Shown one piece after another: positions 17,836-26,869 of a stretch of 64,000 nucleotides of DNA. Position numbers and translations under genes: made by a program. The notes under the pieces were generated by a model. It ran no database searches. It was not told where the DNA came from and was given only the letters and a program-made list of their open reading frames with translations. Location of the stretch: assembly GCA_025943965.1 (NCBI GenBank), contig JAPCWD010000004.1, forward strand, positions 1-64,000. The letters are read 5' to 3'. How positions within the stretch are numbered: position 1 is the first letter of the stretch; the number at the start of each line of letters is the position of its first letter. This DNA comes from Synergistaceae bacterium DZ-S4 (GTDB lineage Bacteria; Synergistota; Synergistia; Synergistales; Synergistaceae).

Positions 17836-19374
17836 ATGACAACAGCCAGCATTCTGAACAACGTCATAGGTCCGGTAATGCCCGGAAGCTCAAGTTCGCA
17901 CACAGCGGGCCCCTACCACATCGCAAAGATGTGCCGCAGCATGATGGGCGAGCTGCCGTCGGAGATATCATTCACCTTCGAACCGGCATCTTCGATAGCG
18001 GAGGTATATCACGAGCAGGGGAGCGACCTGGCCCTGATAATGGGTACCCTGGACCTTCCTCTGACCGACCCGCGGTTCAAGAAAGCGTTCGGCCTATTCC
18101 CGTCATTTGGTGCGGACATAAAGTTCATCATAAAAAGTTTTCCGGAGGCATGCCATCCGAACAGCATAAAGGTCGAAGCAAAGCTTAAGGACGGATCGTC
18201 ATTTTCTGCCGTTGCCGACTCGACCGGAGGCGGTGCACTACTCTTCCGCCGTCTGAACGGATGGGAGGTCGAAATGACGGGAGACGCCTACTATGTTTCT
18301 GTCGAAGTGCCCGCAGAGAGATCAGCAGCAGTCAGAGCGATGCTTGAAAAGTATGGCAGTGTTGAAGTGGGCGAAAAAGAGGGAAGGGCGATGCTGCTTC
18401 TCTCGGCATCCGCTCCCGCGGACCCCGGACTCATCGAAAAGATCCGCTCTGAAGAGAAACCTTTCAGCTGTCTCTGCGCCATCCCCGTCTTTTTCCCGGT
18501 CAGGGGAGAGAGGCTATTCACTTCGGGAGAAGAGATGGTGAAATATGCCGAAGAGAAGGGGCTTACGCTGGGAGAGGCCGCGCTTGAGTTCGAATCGGCC
18601 CTTCTGTGCATGCCCCCGGAGACTCTTGATGCCGAGATGGACAGGCGTCTTCAGGTAATGATAGATTCAGTAGTCCTCGGACTTTCGGACGAAAGCCCTC
18701 AGATGTTTCTCCTGGATCCCTCTGCAAGGAAGATAATGGATGCGGAGAGGGAAGGGAGGCTTGCCCTCGGAGGGATCCACACCAGGGCGGCTGCGCGCGC
18801 AATGGCGGCAATGCAGGTCAACAGCGGACAGGGAATAGTATGTGCGGCTCCGACGGGCGGGTCTGCAGGTGTCATCCCCGGGATCATGGTAACGATGCTT
18901 GAGGACATGAAGATCCCGCGCAAAGATGTCGTCCGCTCAATGTGGGCGGCCGGGGCAATAGGATGGGTCCTTGCAACGAGAGGCACTTTCGCTGCCGAAG
19001 TTTGCGGATGCCAGGTCGAAATAGGCGCGGCCGGCGCGATGGGGGCAGGTGCCGTGGTCGAGGCTGTCGGGGGTTCACCCCGTGATGCCGCGGATGCTGG
19101 GGCGATCATGTTCCAGAACGCTATGGGCCTTGTGTGCGATCTGGTACAGGCGATCGTGGAGATCCCCTGCCACACGAGAAACGGATCCTTCGCGTCCCAG
19201 GCATTCATCTGCGCAGATATGATACTCGGAGGATATTACAACGCCGTACATATCGATGACACAGTGGACGCAGTTTACTCTTCGGGAAAAATGCTCCCCC
19301 TGGAGCTCCGCTGCACATCACTGGGCGGCATGGCAGTCACGCCAAGCGCCCTTTCTATGCAAAGAAAGAGATAA
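17836..19374 (+). CDS. sdaA: L-serine dehydratase, single-chain iron-sulfur type
   Basis: The enzyme deaminates L-serine to pyruvate and ammonia using an oxygen-sensitive [4Fe-4S] cluster. Residues 1-about 210 correspond to the beta domain (ILNNVIGPVMPGSSSSHTAG) and the rest to the alpha domain (APTGGSAGVIPGI, VCGCQVEIGAAGAMGAG, IPCHTRNG); the conserved cysteines in the last two are likely cluster ligands. ATG 17836 is chosen because GGGGAGG lies nine bases upstream; the frame also allows 17818. A terminator follows 12 bases after the stop. It supplies pyruvate for the PFOR encoded in this window. Confidence 0.93.
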   Translation: MTTASILNNVIGPVMPGSSSSHTAGPYHIAKMCRSMMGELPSEISFTFEPASSIAEVYHEQGSDLALIMGTLDLPLTDPRFKKAFGLFPSFGADIKFIIKSFPEACHPNSIKVEAKLKDGSSFSAVADSTGGGALLFRRLNGWEVEMTGDAYYVSVEVPAERSAAVRAMLEKYGSVEVGEKEGRAMLLLSASAPADPGLIEKIRSEEKPFSCLCAIPVFFPVRGERLFTSGEEMVKYAEEKGLTLGEAALEFESALLCMPPETLDAEMDRRLQVMIDSVVLGLSDESPQMFLLDPSARKIMDAEREGRLALGGIHTRAAARAMAAMQVNSGQGIVCAAPTGGSAGVIPGIMVTMLEDMKIPRKDVVRSMWAAGAIGWVLATRGTFAAEVCGCQVEIGAAGAMGAGAVVEAVGGSPRDAADAGAIMFQNAMGLVCDLVQAIVEIPCHTRNGSFASQAFICADMILGGYYNAVHIDDTVDAVYSSGKMLPLELRCTSLGGMAVTPSALSMQRKR

Positions 19375-19386
19375 GCGCACTAAAAA

Positions 19387-19427
19387 ACGGGGTTGTGTGA
19401 TTTCTCACGCAGCCCCGTAAATTTTTT
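19387..19427 (+). terminator. Rho-independent terminator after sdaA
   Basis: A 14-bp stem (ACGGGGTTGTGTGA with TCACGCAGCCCCGT, G-T pair and one mismatch) has a 4-base loop and is followed by AAATTTTTT. Confidence 0.75.
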
Positions 19428-19776
19428 ACATCCTGTTTCTCCATCGGTGGTTCCTGAAGTAATCTTTAGCAAAATCTTTTGTGCCCTGCGGGACCAGCGG
19501 TGGCTTTTCCTCGTCTATCCTGTAGTTTCTGTAATAGATCATAAGGTCGCAGCTCACAAGAAGTGCGTTGAAGGTATAGGGGAAGATAAGGAAGCTTCCG
19601 TCGTTCCTCAGCAACACCCTGGTTATCCCGGCGACATATCCGACAAAGACTATCGCGAGAAAGAAAAGGCTCTTGCCCTTTCTCGTCCTGCTGGTCCATG
19701 ATTTATGGATAGAAGCCGGCCAGGCTGCCGCAAAACAGATCAGCATTATCGATTCAAGCGCACTGTCCCAGAACAT
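19426..19776 (-). CDS. Small membrane protein, PQ-loop/SemiSWEET-like
   Basis: This protein of 116 residues has three hydrophobic helices. The first two contain CFAAAWPASIHKSW and GKSLFFLAIVFVGYVAGITR, a pattern like the proline-containing first helix of SemiSWEET half-transporters; the third is YTFNALLVSCDLMIYYRNY. The match is by eye and the substrate is unknown. The ATG follows GGGAGAG. It lies 19 bases downstream of the unknown 326-residue gene on the same strand, with yeiH before that, so the three form a probable operon. Confidence 0.65.
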   Translation of the reverse strand: MFWDSALESIMLICFAAAWPASIHKSWTSRTRKGKSLFFLAIVFVGYVAGITRVLLRNDGSFLIFPYTFNALLVSCDLMIYYRNYRIDEEKPPLVPQGTKDFAKDYFRNHRWRNRM

Positions 19777-19795
19777 GCTGATCTCTCCCTGTCTG

Positions 19796-20776
19796 CTATA
19801 TTATGGTTCTCTGAGCAGGGTGAGCAATATCGGGAAGCAGTTCCCAGATAAGTTCCCTCTTCTCTTTTACATTTTCAAGCGCTTCCATTGAAACTGTCCA
19901 TATCTCACAGGGGTTTGCGTTCTCAACAAGTTTTTCACCGAATTTCCCAAGTTCTTCGGCCAGTTCCGCCGCTTCATCTTCCCTCTCTGTTGTGAAGACA
20001 AGCCAGCTTACGCTGTCCTGTTCCTGTGTATCCCTGTCCACGTAGCCGGGGATCATCATCCGCCTCAGTGTGTTTAGCCAGAGATGGAATTTTGCCACAG
20101 AGGCAAGATCCTTTTCGATCTCCCCTTCAGGGAAGACGAAGAGGAACCTGTCCGTGTTGATCACTTTCATCCGGTCGTTTGGATGGCCTCCGAAATCCCT
20201 GTACTGCATGAAATCGTAGTGACAGAGGTAGAGCAGGTCGATGTTCAGCCTGCCGGGCTCCATTGAGTTCTCTTCACACCACGAACTCAGCCTTTCCGGG
20301 GTCACGAGGTCTGTCCTTCTGCCCTCAATAAGGGCAGGCTTGAACTCCTCATTTATCTTTTTGTATAGAGGAGAATCTGTATAGCTCCATTCCGGTGTCC
20401 CGTTACTGAAGGAAAAGAGCTCCTCTCCCTTTAGGTCAGGATAGAAATCCAGGTCCTGACCGGCATGATAGACTTTTATGCCCCACCTCTGAAGGTGTGC
20501 GTTGTCCAGAAGCAGGCGGAGCTTTGTCCTCTTCACGCTTCTGGCGGGATCAGTCGGTTTTGCTCCGGGCAGGCCTTCCAGAAAAAGTTCGTCCCTTGCT
20601 CTTTCAAAATCGGTCTTTCCTCTCTCTGTCAGGCTGTATATCCCGTCGAAAAGTTCCAGTGACCCTGAGCTGACAAGCTCATCAAGCCCCGAGGCATCCT
20701 CTCCCGCAAGTTCGAGCAGTTCGGCTGTCCAGCAAGGGTTCTGTTCGTCAAACATCGTTAATATTATCTCTGACAT
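19796..20776 (-). CDS. Unknown protein with a winged-helix-like N-terminus
   Basis: I do not recognise this 326-residue soluble protein. Residues 1-65 look like a winged-helix domain (MSEIILTMFDEQNPCWTAEL ... LELFDGIYSLTERGKTDFER). The remainder is acidic, without transmembrane segments, and ends in a helical region. A conserved-looking core is RWGIKVYHAGQDLDFYPDLK. The ATG follows AGGGGGAG. It sits 12 bases after yeiH and 19 bases before the PQ-loop-like gene on the same strand. A regulatory or DNA-associated role is a guess from the N-terminus only. Confidence 0.6.
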   Translation of the reverse strand: MSEIILTMFDEQNPCWTAELLELAGEDASGLDELVSSGSLELFDGIYSLTERGKTDFERARDELFLEGLPGAKPTDPARSVKRTKLRLLLDNAHLQRWGIKVYHAGQDLDFYPDLKGEELFSFSNGTPEWSYTDSPLYKKINEEFKPALIEGRRTDLVTPERLSSWCEENSMEPGRLNIDLLYLCHYDFMQYRDFGGHPNDRMKVINTDRFLFVFPEGEIEKDLASVAKFHLWLNTLRRMMIPGYVDRDTQEQDSVSWLVFTTEREDEAAELAEELGKFGEKLVENANPCEIWTVSMEALENVKEKRELIWELLPDIAHPAQRTII

Positions 20777-20788
20777 GAGTATCTCCCC

Positions 20789-21745
20789 CTAAATATTGAT
20801 GTGCGGCATGAACCCTTTTATTACGGCTGTAAGAGAGAGCAAAGATATTATCAGCCAAAGGGTCACAGCCATAAATAAAGGCTTCAAACCGATCTTTTTT
20901 AATTTATCCCTGCTCAGGCCCGCTCCTATCAGGAAGAGTGTGCCTGTCATAATGTGCTTCCCGGCAAGAGCCCCAAAGCTCCAAAAGGCTTCAAGCGCGG
21001 GAAAAAGCGATCTTGCCGCAGCTGCAGCCAAAAATCCTATCAAAAACCACTGGAACGGAGCCTTGCTCTCAGACCTGTTGAGCTTTGCCCCTCCAAAAGC
21101 AAGAGGCAGTATCCACAGAGCCCGCGTCAGTTTGACGGTCGTTCCTATAGCCAGCGCCTCTGCCCCGTATATCGCCGCAGCCCCTACCACGCTGCTCGTG
21201 TCATGTATCGCAAGGGCGGCCCAGAAGCCGAATTGCTCCTGTGAAAGTTCAAAGAGACGGCCCACTGCAGGGAAGATCAGAAGGCCTGCTCCGTTGAGCA
21301 GGAATACTACCGCCATGGCCACTCCTGTATCCGACTGCGACGCACCTATGGATGGAGACATTGCCGCGATGGCGCTTCCCCCGCAAACAGCCGTGCCGGT
21401 GCTCAGAAGGATGGATAGGTCCCTCTCTACGCCAAAGAGCTTGCCAAGGGCCATTCCAATTATGAGGGTCAATGATATCGATATCATAGTGATCCACACA
21501 GAAGTGAGGCCCACCCTTATGACCGCGTCCAGATGCATCCCGAAGCCCAGAAGTATCACCGCGACCTGAAGAAGTTTCTTTGAAATTTTACCTGTCCTAT
21601 CGGCTGCCGGGTTCCCTGCCCAGAGAGCCGCGGCAGAGCCAAGCAGGAGTCCCCATGCGGGGTTTGGCGTCAGCATAGAGAGCAGTGCGGCCGTTGCGAG
21701 CCAGTATACCGGGTTTGATGTGATATTTTTGTATTTACCGTCCAA
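20789..21745 (-). CDS. YeiH family putative sulfate/anion exporter
   Basis: This inner-membrane protein of 318 residues has about ten hydrophobic segments and belongs to the UPF0324/YeiH family, marked here by GTAVCGGSAIAAMSPSIGAS and AIHDTSSVVGAA. Family members are thought to export sulfate- or sulfonate-derived anions, but most are untested. It starts with TTG 21745, about seven bases after GGAGG. It is the first gene of a three-gene minus-strand run and diverges from the Rrf2 regulator. A palindrome (21816-21833) lies in the shared control region. Confidence 0.85.
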   Translation of the reverse strand: MDGKYKNITSNPVYWLATAALLSMLTPNPAWGLLLGSAAALWAGNPAADRTGKISKKLLQVAVILLGFGMHLDAVIRVGLTSVWITMISISLTLIIGMALGKLFGVERDLSILLSTGTAVCGGSAIAAMSPSIGASQSDTGVAMAVVFLLNGAGLLIFPAVGRLFELSQEQFGFWAALAIHDTSSVVGAAAIYGAEALAIGTTVKLTRALWILPLAFGGAKLNRSESKAPFQWFLIGFLAAAAARSLFPALEAFWSFGALAGKHIMTGTLFLIGAGLSRDKLKKIGLKPLFMAVTLWLIISLLSLTAVIKGFMPHINI

Positions 21746-21815
21746 AGCAGTGCCTCCGAAAAAAGCATCATTTTATATGTGATAAGTGTTGATTATAACC
21801 CTTAACCACTCAATT

Positions 21816-21833
21816 ATGACATATTTTTGTCAT
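21816..21833. promoter_or_regulatory. Palindromic operator candidate ATGACA-N6-TGTCAT
   Basis: This perfect 6+6 bp inverted repeat lies 71 bp upstream of yeiH and about 60 bp upstream of the predicted Rrf2 -35 box. It could be a dimeric regulator site, for example of the CRP/FNR type; the regulator is not identified. Confidence 0.45.
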
Positions 21834-21893
21834 GTGCAATATAAGGCTGATATATTTGCAAAAGATCAATTCCATAACTTTTCTATATAAATG

Positions 21894-21934
21894 TTGACCA
21901 CGATTTAAAAATGGAATAGAATATCCGGTATTCC
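21894..21934 (+). promoter_or_regulatory. Promoter and overlapping operator of the Rrf2-FadL genes
   Basis: A -35 box TTGACC (21894-21899) and a -10 box TAGAAT (21917-21922) are 17 bp apart. The inverted repeat GGAATA-N10-TATTCC (21913-21934) covers the -10 box and the expected start point, as expected for an auto-repressed promoter. Confidence 0.6.
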
Positions 21935-21957
21935 GTTATTGCAAGGAGGAGAACAAA

Positions 21958-22452
21958 CTGAATCCCATCGTCAGCTTGCCGGATCCCCTTATCCTGGGTC
22001 TGCATGCTCTTGGAGAGCTTGCGAAGAACCCGGATAAATGTCTTTCCACACAGCAGATAGCAGCAGCTATTGGTTCAACGGAGCCGCATCTTTCAAAAGT
22101 CCTCCAGCGCCTTAACAAGGGAGAAATGGTCAAGTCCGTGCGTGGTCCCGGCGGCGGCTATAAACTCAATTGTGTGCCGGATGAGACTCCCCTTCGCAAC
22201 ATCTTTGAGCTTCTTGGCGGCCCCTTTGACTCTAAGGGCTGCGGACTTGACGGCTGCAAAAACAAAGTTTGCTTTATCGGCGCAATGATGAACGAACTGA
22301 CAAGGGCTTTTTTAAGATATCTTGAGTCCAGGACACTGGCCGATTTTACAAAATACTACGATCATTCCATTCCTGTCGAAATTGAAATATCAGTTATTAC
22401 GCCAAGCCTCGGCCAGAAACACCCGAATTTCAGCCACGTAAGTACCAAATAA
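21958..22452 (+). CDS. Rrf2 family transcription factor with a Cys triad
   Basis: This is a winged-helix regulator of the Rrf2 family. The HTH is in QQIAAAIGSTEPHLSKVLQR and the wing in VRGPGGGYKL. Three cysteines, in GCGLDGCKNKVC (Cys-x4-Cys-x4-Cys), match the place where IscR/NsrR-like members bind an iron-sulfur cluster, so it probably senses redox state, NO or Fe-S status. The start is unusual: AGGAGGAG is seven bases before CTG 21958, while the in-frame TTG 21976 lies too far away. CTG gives MNPIVSLPDPLILGLHAL, a normal Rrf2 beginning. It precedes the FadL gene by 43 bases and probably controls it and itself. Confidence 0.85.
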   Translation: MNPIVSLPDPLILGLHALGELAKNPDKCLSTQQIAAAIGSTEPHLSKVLQRLNKGEMVKSVRGPGGGYKLNCVPDETPLRNIFELLGGPFDSKGCGLDGCKNKVCFIGAMMNELTRAFLRYLESRTLADFTKYYDHSIPVEIEISVITPSLGQKHPNFSHVSTK

Positions 22453-22495
22453 CAAATCATACAAAATAATTTATTCGAGGAAGGATTGAGTCAAT

Positions 22496-23734
22496 TTGAA
22501 GAAGTTAAGAGGTCTTTTTTGTCTGCTGCTTTTCGCCCTGATCCTGGTGCCCAACGCAGCATTCGCCGATGGATTTGCTATCTATGAATGGTCTGCGGGA
22601 GGAGTGGCGATGGGAGAGGCCTATATGTTCGCAGAAGACGATCCTTCCCTGCTTGGATACAACCCTGCAGGCATCACCAAACTTCAGGGCAGCTGGTTCA
22701 GCGGCGGGATTTCTTACATCAACCCAAGAGGCAGGGTGGATTTCCACGGAGCGATGGCCGGCGGGCAGACATGGAGCAATACTGAAGCGCCGGGATATGT
22801 TCCCAACCTTTTTTATGTGAAGCAGCAAAATGATAAGCTCTGGTGGGGAATAGGAGTACTGTCCAGATTCGGTAACTCGACCGAATACGAACCAACATGG
22901 CCCGGACGTTACAACAGTTATCTGGCAAAAATTACAGGTGTTACTGTACAGCCAACTGTAGCCTACAAAGTCACCGATAAACTTTCATTGGCCGCCGGTC
23001 TTGATATTAACTATATAAAGCTTGACCTTAAGAAAAAGATACCTCAGGAAAAACTTTTAGGTGTTGCTGGACCTGATGTTGATTTTGAGCTTTCCGGCGA
23101 CAATATCGCATTGGGGTGGCTCCTTGGTTTGAACTACGATATCACTGACTCGACCTCTTTTGCAGCAGTTTACAGATCTAAAATTAAGCAGAAAATGGAT
23201 GCCGATGCAAACTTATCAATCCAGGCACTTAACACAGGTGCGCATGGCGAAGTTACTCTTCCCGACAGCTTTACATTTGGACTGGGGCACAGATTCAATG
23301 AAAATACAAGGGCTGAGATTGGTGCCACGTACACAAAGTGGAGTACCTATGACAAGCTTGAGATGGTTTTTGACAAGAATCTTCCCAAAAGCACAGACAT
23401 AAAGGACTGGCGAGACGTCTGGCGTTATCAGGTTGGTATCGAACACAAACTCAACGATACCTGGAGCATCATGGGCGGTTATGCATACGACAACAGCCCG
23501 ATGCCGGACGAAAGGATGGACTTCATGGTCCCGACGGGAGACAGGCAAACCCTTAGCATAGGCTTCAAGAGGCGCAGCGGGAACTCCGAGCTTGCCTTCG
23601 CCTGGGGCTACATGTGGATCCATGATAGGGTCGTCCCGGGAGCAAAATACAGCCCTGTCCCGACCGACTATGCAGATGTCCGCGACAACACGGCCCACAT
23701 ACTCTCTTTGAGTTATACAGTTCATTTAAAGTAA
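22496..23734 (+). CDS. OmpP1/FadL family outer-membrane transport protein
   Basis: This protein is a predicted outer-membrane beta-barrel for long-chain fatty acids or other hydrophobic molecules. It has a signal peptide (MKKLRGLFCLLLFALILVP, cleavage near AFA-DGF), the N-terminal hatch pattern (EDDPSLLGYNPAGITKL), and alternating barrel strands with aromatic girdles, ending in a terminal strand ILSLSYTVHLK. It has 412 residues and a TTG start after AGGAAGGA. Its presence shows that the host has an outer membrane. It follows the Rrf2 gene and is closed by a terminator. Confidence 0.88.
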   Translation: MKKLRGLFCLLLFALILVPNAAFADGFAIYEWSAGGVAMGEAYMFAEDDPSLLGYNPAGITKLQGSWFSGGISYINPRGRVDFHGAMAGGQTWSNTEAPGYVPNLFYVKQQNDKLWWGIGVLSRFGNSTEYEPTWPGRYNSYLAKITGVTVQPTVAYKVTDKLSLAAGLDINYIKLDLKKKIPQEKLLGVAGPDVDFELSGDNIALGWLLGLNYDITDSTSFAAVYRSKIKQKMDADANLSIQALNTGAHGEVTLPDSFTFGLGHRFNENTRAEIGATYTKWSTYDKLEMVFDKNLPKSTDIKDWRDVWRYQVGIEHKLNDTWSIMGGYAYDNSPMPDERMDFMVPTGDRQTLSIGFKRRSGNSELAFAWGYMWIHDRVVPGAKYSPVPTDYADVRDNTAHILSLSYTVHLK

Positions 23735-23757
23735 GGGTTTAATTTTTAAAAACAAGG

Positions 23758-23790
23758 AACGGTTTCGCCTTAAAGGCGGGGCCGTTTTTT
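23758..23790 (+). terminator. Rho-independent terminator after fadL-like gene
   Basis: AACGGTTTCGCC pairs with GGCGGGGCCGTT (three G-T pairs) over a 5-base loop and is followed by a T run. Confidence 0.75.
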
Positions 23791-23930
23791 ATATTTATGT
23801 AAATTGTATGATTTGTACATCCACTCTTGCTAATTTTAATAATTGTTGTAAGCTATAGGCAGAGCGAGAAAAACGCAGCGGTTGTTTTTTTGTGCAAAAA
23901 TATCATCATTTCCCGGGGAGGAAATTTCCA

Positions 23931-25592
23931 ATGTCTACACAGGGACACTTCGTGGATCTTGAAAGCTTCAAAAAACTGAATGCCATTCCGATAAGGACAA
24001 CGATCGAAACAGCTTTTTACGGGAACAACGTGGTCAGGATAAAGGATTTGAGCCATGCCTATGAACTTGCGAAGAGCAGTCCGGGAACAATAGAGCTTAC
24101 CGGGATGCCCGTACACCGTCCGACGGAACTGGGCCTCCCTGAGGATGCCCACGTCCTGCTCTTCAACGACGGCGCCGTTTACGGCAGATGTGCCGCAGCC
24201 AGAAGGATCGTCGGTTACCCCAACGTATCGGTCCCTGAGTATGCGACCATTCTCCGCGAAGCTATCTATCACGCGCGCTTCAGAAAGTTTTACTCGGCAG
24301 AGGCAGTCATAGGCCTTGAAGAGGACTTCATGGTCAAGGCAAACGTAATGGCCCCCAAAGGCTTTGAAAATTCCATATACAATTGGATGTGCAATTTCCA
24401 GTATATGAACGACGAGTATAGGGAACGCTATGCCAATTCCAGGCCGCTTCCTAAGGACGGGGACCTCTTTGTATTTATTGATCCTGACTGGACTCACCCC
24501 GACTATCCCCTTGGCCTGGCCTTCTTCTCGCCGGAGCAGAACTGTGCCGCGATACTCGGAATGCGTTACTTCGGGGAGTTCAAGAAGGGGACCCTCACAC
24601 TTGCATGGGGAGTCGGGGCAAGGAACGGCTACGCATCCTGCCATGGCGGCGTAAAGAGATACAAGCTGAAGGACGGCAGCGACAGGAAGTTCGTAATGGC
24701 GGTATTCGGCCTCTCCGGCTCAGGAAAATCCACCCTTACGCACGCCAAGCACAAGGGCAAGTATGATGTAACGGTACTCCATGACGACGCCGTAGTCATC
24801 AACGTCAAGGAGAAGTACGCGATAGCCCTTGAACCCGCATATTTCGACAAGATGCAGGACTACCCGATGGGCTGCGAGGACAACAAGTTCCTGCTGACTC
24901 TCCAGAACTGCGGGGCTGCCATAGACGCCAACGGCAAGTTCTTCGTGGTGAGCGAGGATATCAGGAACGGCAACGGCCGCGCCGTAAAATCGAGATTCTG
25001 GTCGCCTAACAGGATAGACAGGATAGACGAGCCGCTCAACGCTATATTCTGGCTCATGAAGGACCCCACCATCCCGCCTGTGCTGAAGATCACAGGACAC
25101 TCCCTCGCCTCTGTGATGGGAGCTACTCTTGCGACCAAGAGGACCTCTGCCGAGAGGCTCGCCCCGGGCGTTGACCCGGATGCGCTCGTCATAGAGAGCT
25201 ACGCCAACCCATTCAGAACATATCCCCTCGCGATGGACTACATCAGGTTCAGGTCCCTCTTCGAGGACGGAGTCGACTGCTACATACTGAACACAGGATC
25301 CTTCATGGACAAGAAGGTGGAAAAGAACACCACCATCGGCATATTGGAGGAGATCGTCGAGGGCAAGGCGAAATTCGTACCCTTCGGAGGGATCCCCGGG
25401 ATCGAAGTGCTCAACATCCCCGGTTTCGATGTAGACTTCAAGAACTGGACCTTCAAGCAGCAGTTCATAAACAGGATGAACGACAGGCTTCAGTTCATAA
25501 AGTCCAGACAGACCGAGCTGGGCGGAATGGATGCACTTCCGCCGGATGCGCTGAATGCGATCCAGTCAGTCATAGACCATCTAAAAAAATAG
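23931..25592 (+). CDS. pckA: Phosphoenolpyruvate carboxykinase (ATP type)
   Basis: The enzyme interconverts oxaloacetate plus ATP with PEP, CO2 and ADP. The nucleotide-binding loop GLSGSGKSTL is clear (about residues 260-270), with a downstream LHDDAVV metal-binding region. A Lys/Arg-rich active site region is suggested by KAKFVPFGGIPG. The family's usual length is about 530-550 residues, and ATG 23931, after GGGGAGG, gives 553. The longer frame from 23892 is less likely. In a fermenter it may run toward ATP formation or gluconeogenesis, alongside the carboxyltransferase at 58.6 kb. Confidence 0.88.
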   Translation: MSTQGHFVDLESFKKLNAIPIRTTIETAFYGNNVVRIKDLSHAYELAKSSPGTIELTGMPVHRPTELGLPEDAHVLLFNDGAVYGRCAAARRIVGYPNVSVPEYATILREAIYHARFRKFYSAEAVIGLEEDFMVKANVMAPKGFENSIYNWMCNFQYMNDEYRERYANSRPLPKDGDLFVFIDPDWTHPDYPLGLAFFSPEQNCAAILGMRYFGEFKKGTLTLAWGVGARNGYASCHGGVKRYKLKDGSDRKFVMAVFGLSGSGKSTLTHAKHKGKYDVTVLHDDAVVINVKEKYAIALEPAYFDKMQDYPMGCEDNKFLLTLQNCGAAIDANGKFFVVSEDIRNGNGRAVKSRFWSPNRIDRIDEPLNAIFWLMKDPTIPPVLKITGHSLASVMGATLATKRTSAERLAPGVDPDALVIESYANPFRTYPLAMDYIRFRSLFEDGVDCYILNTGSFMDKKVEKNTTIGILEEIVEGKAKFVPFGGIPGIEVLNIPGFDVDFKNWTFKQQFINRMNDRLQFIKSRQTELGGMDALPPDALNAIQSVIDHLKK

Positions 25593-25683
25593 CTAAAGGC
25601 GGGCGGAAACTGCATACGCCGGGAGTCAATCGGCAAGCAATTGTAAAAGCGGGCAGAGGCTCTCTCTGCCAGCCTTAACGACT

Positions 25684-25722
25684 GCTCAGCTATTGCTCAG
25701 CCACGCTTAGCTATTGTTGAGC
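25684..25722. repeat. 11-bp period heptamer array before an aminotransferase
   Basis: GCTCAGC, GCTCAGC, GCTTAGC and GTTGAGC start at 25684, 25695, 25705 and 25716 (spacing 11, 10 and 11). The array ends about 10 bases before the ribosome site of the aminotransferase gene and so lies in its promoter or leader. Confidence 0.75.
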
Positions 25723-25744
25723 CGTATTTAGAGGGGGGATCAGT

Positions 25745-26869
25745 GTGGAGATCAAAGCTTTTGAAGTCGAAGAGTGGATGAACAGGTACGAGGATGATGC
25801 GACATACAACATCGCGGAGACTTGTGTGGAATCCCTGAAAGTCGGAGAGCTTCTTGATATAGCCTCTATTGAAAGGGACGAATTCTTTGGAAAGCTTTCC
25901 GAGACAAAGCTGGCCTACGGGGCAATTCCGGGAAGCGTTGACCTGAGGGAAGAGATAACAAAGCTCTACCATAAAAAGAAGACGACCGACAACGTCATAG
26001 TGACCAACGGCGGTATAGGAGCGAACTTCCTTGCCCTCTTCACCCTGGTAGGCCCGGGAGACGAGGTGGTTGCGGTCTATCCCACATACCAGCAGCTTTA
26101 CTCGCTGCCGGAGGCTCTTGGCGCGAAAGTAAGGCGACTTCGTCTGGAACCGGAGGACGGCTATCTGCCCGACATGAACAAACTGAGGACACTGGTGAAA
26201 TCAAACACCAGGGCGATAGTGATCAACACCCCTAACAACCCGACCGGGGCATGCTTCGGCGAGGCGGTAATGAAAGAGATAGCGGCAATAGCGGATACGG
26301 TCGGTGCCTGGGTCGTATGCGACGAAGTCTACCGCGGTCTCGAACACGACGGAAGCTACTTAGTACCCTCCATAGCCGACATCTACGAAAAGGGCATCAG
26401 CACCTCCAGCATGTCAAAGGTCTACTCCCTTGCCGGACTGAGACTGGGATGGATAGCAGCAGATGAAGGCTTCATAAAGGAATGCTTCAAACACCGCGAT
26501 TACAACATAATCAGCTGCGGGATGATCGACGATGCTCTTGCCCTGATCGCGCTTAAAAACAAAGAGAAAATTCTGGAGCGCAACTTGAAAATAGTAGTGG
26601 AAAACAAAAAAGTCCTCGCCGACTGGGTAGAAGGCACAGATGGCGTAAGTTTCGTTCTCCCCAATGCCGGAACCACGGCGCTGATCAAATACGACTACGA
26701 TATGGGATCGGAGGATCTCTGCCGGAAAATGTTCGAATACAACGGCGCCTTCGTAGTTCCCGGAAGCTGCTTCGAATTCGAAAACCACTTCCGCATAGGC
26801 TATGCTCCGAAAAAGGAAGTGCTTGTCGAAGGACTGGCGGCTGTGAGCTCATTTTTGCAGCAATTGTGA
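25745..26869 (+). CDS. Class I/II PLP-dependent aminotransferase
   Basis: This cytoplasmic PLP enzyme of 374 residues has the pattern of fold-type I aminotransferases: INTPNNPTG for cofactor and substrate contact, CDEVYRGLEHDG, and SSMSKVYSLAGLRLGW with the Schiff-base lysine. It resembles the aspartate/aromatic/capreomycidine synthase-like group; the substrate cannot be assigned. The GTG start follows GGGGGGAT by about five bases. No operon partner is adjacent, and a palindromic repeat begins directly at its stop codon. Confidence 0.85.
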   Translation: MEIKAFEVEEWMNRYEDDATYNIAETCVESLKVGELLDIASIERDEFFGKLSETKLAYGAIPGSVDLREEITKLYHKKKTTDNVIVTNGGIGANFLALFTLVGPGDEVVAVYPTYQQLYSLPEALGAKVRRLRLEPEDGYLPDMNKLRTLVKSNTRAIVINTPNNPTGACFGEAVMKEIAAIADTVGAWVVCDEVYRGLEHDGSYLVPSIADIYEKGISTSSMSKVYSLAGLRLGWIAADEGFIKECFKHRDYNIISCGMIDDALALIALKNKEKILERNLKIVVENKKVLADWVEGTDGVSFVLPNAGTTALIKYDYDMGSEDLCRKMFEYNGAFVVPGSCFEFENHFRIGYAPKKEVLVEGLAAVSSFLQQL

